From: Planctomycetia bacterium
GTDB taxonomy: Bacteria > Planctomycetota > Planctomycetia > Pirellulales > PNKZ01
NCBI GenBank assembly: GCA_021413845.1
Contig: JAIOPP010000157.1
Location: 1 to 37,950 of the forward strand
Length of the DNA: 37,950 nucleotides
Reading direction: 5' to 3'
Below, one piece after another: positions 22,243 through 30,699 of this stretch. The notes under the pieces are model-generated. The model had not been told where the DNA came from, did not search any database, and worked only from the letters and a program-made list of their open reading frames with translations. How positions within the stretch are numbered: position 1 is the stretch's first letter; each line of letters opens with the position of its first letter. The position numbers and the translations under genes are program-made.

Positions 22243-22844
22243 GGGTTCGCCTTACGGGTGTGAGATGAGCGTGGCGAATAAGCCCGAAAGCGAACGACAT
22301 GCCGTCGACACGGTCAAACTGCCGCCCTGCATTTCTTCGGCGAATCGCAAAAAGAATGACAATGCGATGAAAAGAGGCTGTTCGAGATATGAGTAGTCAA
22401 AGCGATCAGATCTCTTCAAGCGTGGTTTACCACGAGCGACCTGCGGCAGAACAACGCTGCAGCAAGCGCAGATCTCAAGCATTTGCACTTGACATAAAAA
22501 TCATCTTGCCATGACACGTGGCTAGAATCTTTCCATTGGCTCACGAACACTTTCGATCTGGAAAGAATTCGGAAAAAATGGAAAGAAATTAGCCACGGAC
22601 CTTCGTCGAAGGGCCCGATCCACGTCTCGGCCTGGTAGCAGAACGCGGCGATCGCTTCCGCGGCGCGAAGGTCAGACGGTTCGGTGGCAATGAGCTCGTG
22701 CATATCAAGAGCTCAGTCTCGATGACGAAGCGGAGCTCAACGATTTTACGAGGCAGGGTTGGGAACGCTCTCGCGCTCAGGGCATGCTTTAGCGATAGTT
22801 GCATCCGCCCAGAATAAGTTCACGGCGATCCCGTCGCGCGGCGT
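22243..22844. other. Gap of 600 bases between permease and histidine kinase
   Basis: A TTGACA box lies at about 22488 on the plus strand, but no -10 at proper spacing was found. The only protein-like frame is the doubtful one at 22416-22703. Confidence 0.4.
22416..22703 (-). CDS. Doubtful hypothetical protein, 95 residues
   Basis: It starts MHELIATEPSDLRAAEAIAA and then AETWIGPFDEGPWLISFHFF. The first half looks protein-like, while the second half is rich in Ser, Arg and Cys and less convincing. There is no Shine-Dalgarno sequence and no recognised family. It could be a remnant. Confidence 0.25.
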   Translation of the reverse strand: MHELIATEPSDLRAAEAIAAFCYQAETWIGPFDEGPWLISFHFFRILSRSKVFVSQWKDSSHVSWQDDFYVKCKCLRSALAAALFCRRSLVVNHA

Positions 22845-24803
22845 TTAGACAACGCTCATGTCGTTCGTAAAGGATGGTGAAGGTTCACCTGAGGACTTCG
22901 TGGTCGGCGGCGACGGACTTCGCGCAGTTGTTTGCAACGTGGCCAAAACCTGGATGAGTTGCCGGCGATCGATAGGTTTCGTGAGATAGTCGTCGCAGCC
23001 GGCTTCGATGCATTGCCGTTTGTCTCCGGCCATCGCATGCGCCGTGACGGCGATGATCCGACCACGGTACTGATGCTGTCTGAGCGACTTGGTCGCTTCG
23101 TATCCGTCCATTAGCGGCATCTGCATATCCATCAATACGGCGTCGAATGGTCGACCAGCTCGATCCGCGGCCTCGGCGAACGCGACCGCTTCGATCCCGT
23201 TCTCGGCCAACACCGTTTCGGCTCCGGCTCGTTTCAAGTAGTGGAAGATCAGTCGTTGGTTGTCTAAACCGTCTTCGGCCACGAGCAGCTTCATTTCGAC
23301 AAGAGATTGCTCCCAGTTCGTCGATCCGATCTCCTTCTTGGCAACAATTTCCTCGACGCTGCCGACGTCGGCAACAGGAGAAACCGATTCGATTTCGATC
23401 GGCAAACAAAGACGAAAACAAGTTCCGACATCCGGCTCCGAATAAACGATTGAGACGTCGCCGCCGAGCAACGCCGCAAGGCGTCGACTGATGATCAGAC
23501 CGAGACCCGTTCCGCCGAATCGACGTGATGTCGACGCATCGGCCTGAACGAACGGCTCGAAGATCCGGCTTTGAGCGTCGACCGTCATTCCGATTCCCGT
23601 ATCGATCACGTCGATTTCCATGGTCGACGTCGGGGTCGATGCGAAGCGAGCGACGACAGTCACACTGCCGCGCTCTGTGAACTTAATCGCATTTCCCAGC
23701 AGGTTCGTGATGATCTGTCGGATCCTGGTCGGGTCGCCGACGACGGACGCGGGGACGACTCCCTCCGAACGAACGCAGAGCTCGATCCCCATTTCGTCGG
23801 CGCGAACTTGCATCAAATGTTCGACTTCCCGAAGAATCGCGGCAGGAGCGTACGGCAGCCTTTCGACCGACAACTTCCCGGACTCGATTCGAGAGAGATC
23901 AAGAATGTCGTTGAGCAAAGCGAGCAAATGATTTCCGTTCCGCTGAATCGTCTCGATCGCGTCGACTCGAGAAAGCGGTGCTTTGGAAATGTCTCCTAGC
24001 TCGTAAAGCAAGTCGGTATATCCGAGAATTGCCGTCATCGGAGTTCGAATCTCATGGCTCATGTTCGCCAGAAACTCGCTCTTCGCGATGTTTGCCGCTT
24101 GCGCTCGATCTCGAGACTGGCGGAGGTGACGCTCGCTTTCTTGAAGTTCCGATGTTCGCTTCTCCACGACGGCTTCCATTCTCAGCGCTGAGGAATTCGC
24201 TTCGGCCTCACGACATGCGATCTCCGTCATTTCGGCCAAGCTTCGGCGACAAGCATAGATCAAGAAGAAGTCTTCATAGAGCACCCATCCGATGTGTTCC
24301 AGCCAGCGCCATGAATCCGTAGAAGCTATACCGAAGACGCTCGTCGGCCAGTAGATGCCGCGCACCGCGTGATCTAAGCCCGTAACGATGGTTGCCGTCA
24401 CCAAGACTCGCCAGTCGCGGTAGAAGGCAAGGCACGCCAAAGAGCCGAAAATAGGAAAGTGCGATTCGATGCGGCCGCCGGTCAAGTGAATGAATAAGGC
24501 GCATATCAGCGATTGGCCGATCGCGACCGCATGCCGCGACTCGCTAGATCCCGGATACCGGCGACTCAGCCACAGCGGCGGGACGACGACCATCGCTCCG
24601 AGGAAAACCGCGATCCACACATGAGGATGAATCGATTGCTGCGTGCCCGACCACGTAGTCGGCGACGTGCGGAGCGCAATCACGATGAGCACGACCCACT
24701 CCAGCGTCAGGAGGAGTCCGAACATCCGATCCGTGGTTTGCCAGTTCCGAAGTGAATGCTGTCGTAGCAGTCGCTGTGCTTCGGGCGAAAGTGAGTGACT
24801 CAT
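22845..24803 (-). CDS. Hybrid sensor histidine kinase with six-helix His-rich membrane sensor
   Basis: The protein has 652 residues. About six membrane helices occupy residues 28-187, with conserved-looking His106, His115, His145 and His170 in HLTGGRIESHFPIFG, GLDHAVRG and LEHIGW. A short coiled linker leads to the dimerisation helix (SEFLANMSHEIRTP, phospho-acceptor His250) and a full HATPase_c domain (NLLGNAIKF, DTGIGM, GGTGLGL). The C-terminal receiver (about 505-625) has Asp559 in LMDMQMPLMDG. The signal is passed His to Asp and normally on to a partner, none of which is adjacent except the chemotaxis receivers upstream. It follows the thioredoxin-like gene by 34 nt, so they are likely cotranscribed. 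Confidence 0.85.
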   Translation of the reverse strand: MSHSLSPEAQRLLRQHSLRNWQTTDRMFGLLLTLEWVVLIVIALRTSPTTWSGTQQSIHPHVWIAVFLGAMVVVPPLWLSRRYPGSSESRHAVAIGQSLICALFIHLTGGRIESHFPIFGSLACLAFYRDWRVLVTATIVTGLDHAVRGIYWPTSVFGIASTDSWRWLEHIGWVLYEDFFLIYACRRSLAEMTEIACREAEANSSALRMEAVVEKRTSELQESERHLRQSRDRAQAANIAKSEFLANMSHEIRTPMTAILGYTDLLYELGDISKAPLSRVDAIETIQRNGNHLLALLNDILDLSRIESGKLSVERLPYAPAAILREVEHLMQVRADEMGIELCVRSEGVVPASVVGDPTRIRQIITNLLGNAIKFTERGSVTVVARFASTPTSTMEIDVIDTGIGMTVDAQSRIFEPFVQADASTSRRFGGTGLGLIISRRLAALLGGDVSIVYSEPDVGTCFRLCLPIEIESVSPVADVGSVEEIVAKKEIGSTNWEQSLVEMKLLVAEDGLDNQRLIFHYLKRAGAETVLAENGIEAVAFAEAADRAGRPFDAVLMDMQMPLMDGYEATKSLRQHQYRGRIIAVTAHAMAGDKRQCIEAGCDDYLTKPIDRRQLIQVLATLQTTARSPSPPTTKSSGEPSPSFTNDMSVV

Positions 24804-24837
24804 AGAAGAACCTCGCCGTCGATGAAGATGCGGTGCG

Positions 24838-25428
24838 TCATGGCGATTTGCGTTCGACCAGCGGGCAGCCGTACACTGGAGTGCTCACCAGTGGGAAGTC
24901 TGATCCTGCGATCGCTTCGGACAGCAATCGCTCGAACGCATTGCTTTGCTCGCCGCCTCGTTCGGACGTGATGCCGCCGCGAAATCGCAGTCGGCCGGCA
25001 GCGTCGTAAAATGCCAAAAATCCCGACGTTTTCGCGCCGAATCGAGTTGCCTCGACGGCGTCAAAGTCTGTCAGTGTTCCTTCCCGAGACAGGGATCGAG
25101 CGCGACGCCAATTGTCTGAGTCTGTTTCCACGACGGTGTTATCGTTCAAGTCGGAAAAGAGGAAATAGCAGGTCGGTCGATTTGTTCGATCGGCAATTAT
25201 TCGCTCGATCTTTCTCATGCCCTTCTGCGAACAGGGACAAAAAGGATGAAGGAATACGACGAGCGTTCCGTAGCGCTCATCCAACTTCAGTCGCGAATCG
25301 ATGGGCCAAAGTGGAAGCGTGTCCCCTGCGCGGCCGGGATCATGGTCGTAGTCGATCCACAGCTGAAAGACGACGGCGACACTTGAGAGCCAAGCAAGGC
25401 CGAAAACGATTTTTATCGGAAAGGGCAT
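24838..25428 (-). CDS. Membrane-anchored thioredoxin-like protein (RedB-like), 196 residues
   Basis: One N-terminal membrane anchor (about 5-25, KIVFGLAWLSSVAVVFQLWI) is followed by a thioredoxin-like fold: TLVVFLHPFCPCSQKGMRKI (about 55-75) places a Cys pair, CPC, where thioredoxins have CxxC. Later SGFLAFYDAAGRLRFRGGIT matches the closing strands of such folds. The sequence resembles proteins annotated RedB next to similar histidine kinases. A redox role outside the membrane is inferred, perhaps as sensor input to the neighbouring kinase. The CxC spacing is unusual for a disulfide reductase. Confidence 0.55.
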   Translation of the reverse strand: MPFPIKIVFGLAWLSSVAVVFQLWIDYDHDPGRAGDTLPLWPIDSRLKLDERYGTLVVFLHPFCPCSQKGMRKIERIIADRTNRPTCYFLFSDLNDNTVVETDSDNWRRARSLSREGTLTDFDAVEATRFGAKTSGFLAFYDAAGRLRFRGGITSERGGEQSNAFERLLSEAIAGSDFPLVSTPVYGCPLVERKSP

Positions 25429-25515
25429 GACGATCTTTTAGCCACGAAATAGAAATACTTTGAATTGGTTCGTTCGATGCGGCAACGACCGGTCCTCAGT
25501 GCGAACTCGTATACG

Positions 25516-26424
25516 CTATGACTCGGAGTAGGTTGCGCTCGCCGGTCGGTTTCCGGCTCCCAGATCACGCACCATCTGTTCGACGGCCAACATCGCGCAT
25601 TGCAATGTCATGACGACGTCGGTCGTCGTGATGATGCCGACCAATCGACCGGCGTCGACGACCGGGAGACTGGAGATGTGCCCATATAACAAAACCGTAA
25701 TTGCCTGATTCACGAGCATATCCGAAGAAACAGTCGTCGGGCACTCCGCCATCAAGTCGGAGGCAACGAGTTTGAGCGATACGCGACGAAGATCTCGATC
25801 GCTGACGACGCCGACGAGCTCGTTGTCGTCGTTGCAGACTAGGATATGTCGAATCTTGTACTCGATTGTCATCGCTCGGAGTTCCGCGATGGTCGTCAAA
25901 GGACATGCCGTTCGGACGACGGTCGTCATGAGATCACCGACCGTCAAGTCGCTCGGCAGTAGCTTGTGATTGTCGTTCACAAGCGTGCCGAGAATTCTTA
26001 ACCGCTTTTGTGCTAAGCGGTTCCTCGATGCCTCGTCGTATGGATCCGACTCGGGCTCCATCAAGTCCCCTCTACGTCGGCCGAACTTCGGCCTTGCGTT
26101 GCGCACGCGCCGATCGACGAAGCAGATTGCGATCCCCATCAGCGCGATGCAGCCGGCGACGACTTCATGTGGCAGCGGCAAGAATCTCTCGATCCCGGTT
26201 CGTTCTTCGGCTGCGGCTGAACCAGCGGATCGCATTTCACTATTGCTCGTCTCCACGGACTGACCGCCGTCATCGGGCGATTTGATTTCGACGCGGTAAG
26301 GAACCAGCAATAAAGCGATGCCGGCGAGAGTCACCGCCAAGATACATGCAGCGGCAAACCGTCCCGTTCCGTTGGTGGTGGAGCGCCGATTTCGGCGAAC
26401 GAGTGAAATGATGTTTTTGCTCAT
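25516..26424 (-). CDS. Membrane protein with a CBS-domain pair, 302 residues
   Basis: Two hydrophobic segments (about 24-44 and 89-104) flank an exported loop. A cytoplasmic part holds two CBS motifs: LTVGDLMTTVVRTACPLTTI to LVGVVSDRDLRR (about 160-220), and VASDLMAECPTTVSSDMLVN to LVGIITTTDVV (about 222-275). CBS pairs bind adenine nucleotides and gate attached domains; here the attached part is a membrane anchor only. It sits between the second cheA and the redox/kinase pair, with gaps of 63 and 87 nt, so it may be part of the long minus-strand operon. Confidence 0.7.
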   Translation of the reverse strand: MSKNIISLVRRNRRSTTNGTGRFAAACILAVTLAGIALLLVPYRVEIKSPDDGGQSVETSNSEMRSAGSAAAEERTGIERFLPLPHEVVAGCIALMGIAICFVDRRVRNARPKFGRRRGDLMEPESDPYDEASRNRLAQKRLRILGTLVNDNHKLLPSDLTVGDLMTTVVRTACPLTTIAELRAMTIEYKIRHILVCNDDNELVGVVSDRDLRRVSLKLVASDLMAECPTTVSSDMLVNQAITVLLYGHISSLPVVDAGRLVGIITTTDVVMTLQCAMLAVEQMVRDLGAGNRPASATYSES

Positions 26425-26487
26425 GGCGATGTTATTTAAGAAGTAATTAAGGCGATGTAGCGAAAAAGCGCGCTCAGTCTATTCCGA

Positions 26488-28758
26488 CTAGGCAAGGCCG
26501 CATTCGTTCGGCGATGAACCAAGTGTCAACTCGTTGATGATCTCGGGGACGCTCAGCACGAGAGCGAGATGGCCGCCGCCGAGTTGAGCCACACCTGCCA
26601 CGGCAGGCGAGCCCGTCACGACGTCGTTCAGTCCGTTAACGACGACTTTACGTGTGCCGAGAACTTGATCGACTAATACGCAAAGCTGCCCGTAGTGCGT
26701 ACCGACGACGATGGCCGACATCGGCCTCTCAGCGACCGACCGATTCGTCGCGCCGTTAAGGAGAGTCGACAGTCGGCGCGCGTCGTAGACCGTGCCGCGA
26801 ATCGTCGCGACCTCGGCGCCATGGAGCGGAGCGAGTTGATCCGGCCGCAATTGAGTGATTTCGCGAATGAATTCGAATGGAATGACAAATTCCTCTCCTT
26901 CGTTTCGAACCATCAGGCCGTCGATCACGAGCACCGCCTCGCGCAGCGGCACCTCTAGGCGAAACGTCGTTCCGACATTGATTTGGGAACTGACGTACAC
27001 TTCGCCTCGATGCTTGCGGACAGCATTGCGGACGACATCGAGTCCGACGCCGCGCCCTGAGACCTCCGAAAGTTTCTCCGCCGTCGAAAAGCCGGGATGA
27101 AAGATGAGCTGGACCGCTTCTTCGTCCGACATGGCATCGAGTTCCGAATCGCTTAGCAATCGCTTTTCGCGTGCCTTGGTCTTCAGCTTCTTCGGATCGA
27201 TGCCGCGTCCATCGTCGGTGATGAGAATCCGCACATGGGTTCGCGTGACTTCAGCCTTGAGAGTGAGTTTGCCGCAACGCGACGCGCCTCGATTCTCACG
27301 ACTTTCCGGATCGTCGATTCCGTGATCGACGGCGTTGCGAAGGATGTGCGTCAACGGCGCATCGAGATCCTCCAGCAAGACCTTGTCAATCTCGAGCTCT
27401 TCGCCGAGAAGCTGAACATCGACCTCCTTCCCCAACTGTCGGCCCAAGTTGCGAGCCATGCCGGGATACTTAGCGAAGAGGTTGACGACTGGCACGCGGC
27501 GCAGCGAGAACAGGCCCTTCTGAAGCGCGTGAGCTTGTTCGGAGAAGTTGCGGATGATCCCGCGCAGCTCTTCCACCATCGGTTTCAGTTGTCGCGACTC
27601 GGCCATTCGACTTTGAACATCTTTGAACATTTCGCCGGTGATGAACAACCTCGCGACGAGGTTCAGAAACTCGTCGAGCCGTTCTTCCTTAACGCGAACC
27701 AGTCGACCGGAATTCTCTTTTTCACGCTGTGCCGGTGGAGCTACAGCTGCCGTTGCCGCGCTATAATGGCTTACGACTATATTGCTGGTCTCGTTGGTCG
27801 ACTTCGCATTGTCCGTGACGGCCAAAGCGTCGCTCGGACGGTCGGTTGTCAACTTCGCAAGCTCGGGCCACAGCTCGTCCCAAACCACCGCGAGTAGGGT
27901 CGAATCGAGTGGGATCGGACTCGCGGTGATTGTTTCGAAAGTCCGCGCCGTCGTTTCCAAAGCGGTCGCAAAGCTCTCGCGACCGACCGCACGTGACTTA
28001 ACCGCCATCGCTTTGGCAGCGACGACGAAGTTATGACCGGTCTCGGGAAGATACTTACCTTCGTCGAAGGCGAGAAAGAGATGCAGAATATCGTCGAGGT
28101 CGTCGAGTTTCTCGGTGAGGCTACCGCTGGCTTCCAAAGCCGCGAATTGAGCCGGAGTCCATGCTTCGGCGGCGACGCCTGCGCTGCTCCCAGCTCCGGC
28201 GTTCACTTGTTCGTAGAGCTCAAGGTGCAGGTCGTCGAGCATCGTGTCGGCGACTGCTTCCAGCCAGTCGGATGGGGTTGCCAGCCCGGCGACGTTTAGA
28301 CCGGCTAGTCCGCGTAGGATTCGGGCGAGGTCGTTGCGGGTGCCGAGTCTAGCGTCTCTCGGAGCCGCATGCGTTTCGATCTCGTCGAGAATTCTCTGTG
28401 CCTCGGCCGACGTCTCTTCGGCAACCACGCCGCCGACAGCCGTCGTAACCATCTCTTCGAGCAAGTCGAAGGCCGAAGTGAATGCGCGCTCAAGCTCCTC
28501 ACTGATCGGTTGCAACTTCGCACGAATCTCGTCAAGCGTATTCTCGACAGTGTGCGCAAAGGTCTTGATCGCGATCAGACCGAAGAAACCGGCGTTTCCT
28601 TTGAGGGAATGAATCCCTCGGAAAACGGCGTTGATCGGCTCCGGAGCGGGCGCAGCACGATAGGCGGCAAGATGCTGCGCAAGCGACCGCAATGAGGTGA
28701 GCGCTTCATCGGCGAAGTCTTGTAGCAATTCGATTTGATCTTGAGACGCGACGTTCAT
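26488..28758 (-). CDS. cheA: Chemotaxis histidine kinase CheA, second copy, 756 residues
   Basis: The HPt domain is at the start with phospho-acceptor His50 in IHSLKGNAGFF. An alpha-helical region without an obvious P2 domain spans about 140-330. Then come the dimerisation helices (RLVRVKEERLDEFLNLVARL), the ATPase domain with ILRNAVDHGI, DDGRGIDPKKLK, GFSTAEKLSEVSGRGVGLD, and a C-terminal CheW-like domain (FVIPFEFIREI). It differs clearly from the first cheA of the cluster (956 residues, two HPt). It starts 6 nt after the receiver gene upstream, which suggests translational coupling and that the receiver is its target. Confidence 0.9.
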   Translation of the reverse strand: MNVASQDQIELLQDFADEALTSLRSLAQHLAAYRAAPAPEPINAVFRGIHSLKGNAGFFGLIAIKTFAHTVENTLDEIRAKLQPISEELERAFTSAFDLLEEMVTTAVGGVVAEETSAEAQRILDEIETHAAPRDARLGTRNDLARILRGLAGLNVAGLATPSDWLEAVADTMLDDLHLELYEQVNAGAGSSAGVAAEAWTPAQFAALEASGSLTEKLDDLDDILHLFLAFDEGKYLPETGHNFVVAAKAMAVKSRAVGRESFATALETTARTFETITASPIPLDSTLLAVVWDELWPELAKLTTDRPSDALAVTDNAKSTNETSNIVVSHYSAATAAVAPPAQREKENSGRLVRVKEERLDEFLNLVARLFITGEMFKDVQSRMAESRQLKPMVEELRGIIRNFSEQAHALQKGLFSLRRVPVVNLFAKYPGMARNLGRQLGKEVDVQLLGEELEIDKVLLEDLDAPLTHILRNAVDHGIDDPESRENRGASRCGKLTLKAEVTRTHVRILITDDGRGIDPKKLKTKAREKRLLSDSELDAMSDEEAVQLIFHPGFSTAEKLSEVSGRGVGLDVVRNAVRKHRGEVYVSSQINVGTTFRLEVPLREAVLVIDGLMVRNEGEEFVIPFEFIREITQLRPDQLAPLHGAEVATIRGTVYDARRLSTLLNGATNRSVAERPMSAIVVGTHYGQLCVLVDQVLGTRKVVVNGLNDVVTGSPAVAGVAQLGGGHLALVLSVPEIINELTLGSSPNECGLA

Positions 28759-28764
28759 TGGTAT

Positions 28765-29250
28765 TTAGCGTTTGGCGGTAGTGAGAAGAGAAGCCCGATC
28801 TTCTTCGATTAGCGAGACGTGTTCCTGGCGTCGCAGGTCGGAAAGTTGTTTAAGTGTGTCCCACCAGCGGTGGATGTTGTGCGTCACTTCTCGAATGCAC
28901 TCGAGTAAGGCATCGGCATCGACCAGCGGCTTGAAGAGGCAGGCGTGTGCGCCTCGCCGCATCGTTCTCAAAGCACTGCTAAGCGACACGAGGCCGGTCA
29001 ACATGATCACCGCCGTCCCGCCGTCGGCTTGCTTAATCTGCTGCAAGAGCTCGATGCCGTCGAGGCCCGGCATATCGATATCGAGCACGACGACTCGATA
29101 GTTGCCGTTCAACACGGTGTCGATCGCTTGGCGCGGATCGTTCAGTTGCGTGACTTCGATTCCGTGTGAGCCGAGCATCTTGGCAACGAGACGGGTCGTC
29201 GCGGGATCATCATCGATATGGAGTACACGGAGCGGTTCGTCTCGATTCAT
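28765..29250 (-). CDS. Receiver-domain response regulator, 161 residues
   Basis: I prefer ATG 29250 to the in-frame GTG 29259 because AAGG lies at proper spacing before it. The receiver domain has DDD near the start, phospho-acceptor Asp57 in VVVLDIDMPGLDG, Thr in MLTGL and Lys in LFKPL. A helical tail of about 40 residues (HRWWDTLKQLSDLRRQEHVS) replaces a DNA-binding domain. It overlaps functionally with cheA 6 nt downstream and likely acts as a CheY-type or phosphate-sink regulator. Confidence 0.8.
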   Translation of the reverse strand: MNRDEPLRVLHIDDDPATTRLVAKMLGSHGIEVTQLNDPRQAIDTVLNGNYRVVVLDIDMPGLDGIELLQQIKQADGGTAVIMLTGLVSLSSALRTMRRGAHACLFKPLVDADALLECIREVTHNIHRWWDTLKQLSDLRRQEHVSLIEEDRASLLTTAKR

Positions 29251-29315
29251 TTCGATCACCTTAGTTCGGGAATCATGTAGTGCGAGTCGTCGGGGCTCGG
29301 TCTAACGGCCAGGCC

Positions 29316-29774
29316 TCAGTAGTCTTCCAACTGAAGCAAGGGCCGTCCTTGATGAAACGTGCCCGCCAAGGCCGCCCGCCAGCGTGCGAGACGGCGCTGC
29401 GACTGTTCGACCAAGTCGATCAAGAGTTCCTTCGCAAACGGCTTGAGTAGATAATCCGAGGCACCCAATTCGGCGGCATCGACGAGACTATCGGCCGTCG
29501 AGGTGGCAGTCATGATGAGCACTTGAGCCCCGTTGGAGCGGCGTTTCGCGATACGAATCAATTCAAGGCCGTCGACGTTGGGCATTCGGAGGTCAGTGAT
29601 CAAGACGTCGACCAAATGATCGTTCAAATATTCGGCGGCCTTGTCCGATTCCGTAAATGCGGCGATCTCCGCGGTCGTACCTAGGGCCTTTTCGAGGATC
29701 ATCGAATAGAGGCGGGCTTGTGCCGGGTCGTCGTCGACGAGCGCGATACGAAGTTTGGAAATAACGGTCTTCAT
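29316..29774 (-). CDS. Receiver-domain response regulator, 152 residues
   Basis: AAGGAA lies before the ATG. The receiver fold has DDD at 14-16, Asp61 in VLITDLRMPNVDG, Thr in IMTAT and Lys in LLKPF. A helical tail (VEQSQRRLARWRAALAGTFH) follows, with no output domain. It lies between cheX and the other stand-alone receiver. Three further single-receiver proteins in this cluster make it hard to say which kinase talks to which. Confidence 0.8.
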   Translation of the reverse strand: MKTVISKLRIALVDDDPAQARLYSMILEKALGTTAEIAAFTESDKAAEYLNDHLVDVLITDLRMPNVDGLELIRIAKRRSNGAQVLIMTATSTADSLVDAAELGASDYLLKPFAKELLIDLVEQSQRRLARWRAALAGTFHQGRPLLQLEDY

Positions 29775-29834
29775 GCGGTGAATTCCTTATTCGGAGGACA
29801 AAAGACGAACGTTTTCGATTCTTAAGCGGAGAAA

Positions 29835-30308
29835 CTAGGAGTCAACCAAACTGACTTCGAGACAGAACGCTCCGGCGTCGCTTTCGAAAGGAATGCCGAT
29901 CGGATGAATCCCGGTCGGGAACACGACGGTGTGGTTCTTGCCGACGACGACGGTCGGTAGACCTATGCTCAGGTTCAGGCTTTCCAGCTTCGCTTTCGCG
30001 CCGCCGACGATCATGTTCGTGAGCTCCCCTACCGCATCGACGACGTTACCATCGATCGTCGTCATCTTCTCTCCGAGGAGAATCTCCGTGGCGGTTATCG
30101 CGACGGTCTTGCTCATACCCAGCAACACGGAGCCTTTCGCGACTCCGGAGAGTCCGATCACACCCGTGATCTCCAGCGAGGGTTGAAAGCCGTCTTTGAC
30201 GTAAAGCGTCCCGCGCCGAACATCCAAGCTCAGCATCGTCTTGAATACGGTCGTAACCGATTCGACGAAGGGGTTGATGTATTCGGTCTTGATCGGGTGA
30301 TACTGCAT
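29835..30308 (-). CDS. cheX: CheX-type CheY-P phosphatase
   Basis: The start is at 30308 (MQYHPIKTEYINPFVESVTT); longer in-frame starts run through cheY and are rejected. The 157-residue product has the CheX/CheC fold, with one phosphatase signature D-x3-E-x2-N in VDAVGELTNMIVGGAK (about residues 88-103). This pair of Glu and Asn attacks phospho-CheY in the family. CheX normally works as a homodimer. It follows cheY by 14 nt, so the substrate is probably that CheY. Confidence 0.85.
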   Translation of the reverse strand: MQYHPIKTEYINPFVESVTTVFKTMLSLDVRRGTLYVKDGFQPSLEITGVIGLSGVAKGSVLLGMSKTVAITATEILLGEKMTTIDGNVVDAVGELTNMIVGGAKAKLESLNLSIGLPTVVVGKNHTVVFPTGIHPIGIPFESDAGAFCLEVSLVDS

Positions 30309-30322
30309 GACTTCGCTTTCTT

Positions 30323-30697
30323 TTAAACAAGAGAGGCATCGATGAACTTGCCGAGCTTCGCCTGCAACGTCGCTGCGTCGAAGGGCTTGACGACGTATTC
30401 CGACACACCGGCCTGGATCGCATCCATCACCCGCTTCTTCTCGGTTTCCGTCGTGATCAACACGACGGGGATCGTCGAGCCCGAAGCGCGGATCTCCTTG
30501 AGCACTTCGATACCCGTCTTGCCCGGCATGTTCCAATCGGTCAGCACGAGGTCGAACGACTGCTCCGAAAAGTGCTTGACGGCCTCGTTGCCGTCACCGG
30601 CTTCGACGATCTCGGTCACGCCGAGCGCCGACAAGCCGCGAATGATGATCTTGCGCATCACGCCGGAATCGTCGGCGACCAATACTTTCATGCCCAT
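30323..30697 (-). CDS. cheY: CheY response regulator
   Basis: The 124-residue product is a minimal receiver: DD at 9-10, phospho-acceptor Asp54 in LVLTDWNMPGKTG, Thr in LITTE, Lys in VVKPF. The DWNMPG sequence is typical of true CheY proteins that act on motor or output targets. The start MGMKVL at 30697 has AAAAGGG upstream. It lies 2 nt after the cheB stop, so the two are translationally coupled. Confidence 0.9.
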   Translation of the reverse strand: MGMKVLVADDSGVMRKIIIRGLSALGVTEIVEAGDGNEAVKHFSEQSFDLVLTDWNMPGKTGIEVLKEIRASGSTIPVVLITTETEKKRVMDAIQAGVSEYVVKPFDAATLQAKLGKFIDASLV

Positions 30698-30699
30698 GA

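Noticed and set aside
22488-22540. TTGACA box as a housekeeping promoter
   Set aside because: The nearest -10-like TAGAAT lies about 28 nt away, too far for a standard promoter, and no plus-strand gene follows.
27235-27897. Plus-strand frame of 220 codons opposite the second cheA
   Set aside because: Antisense to conserved ATPase and dimerisation regions of CheA, with no independent support.
30309-30536. Longer start for cheX
   Set aside because: The extension lies inside cheY in another frame and has no homology to CheX proteins.
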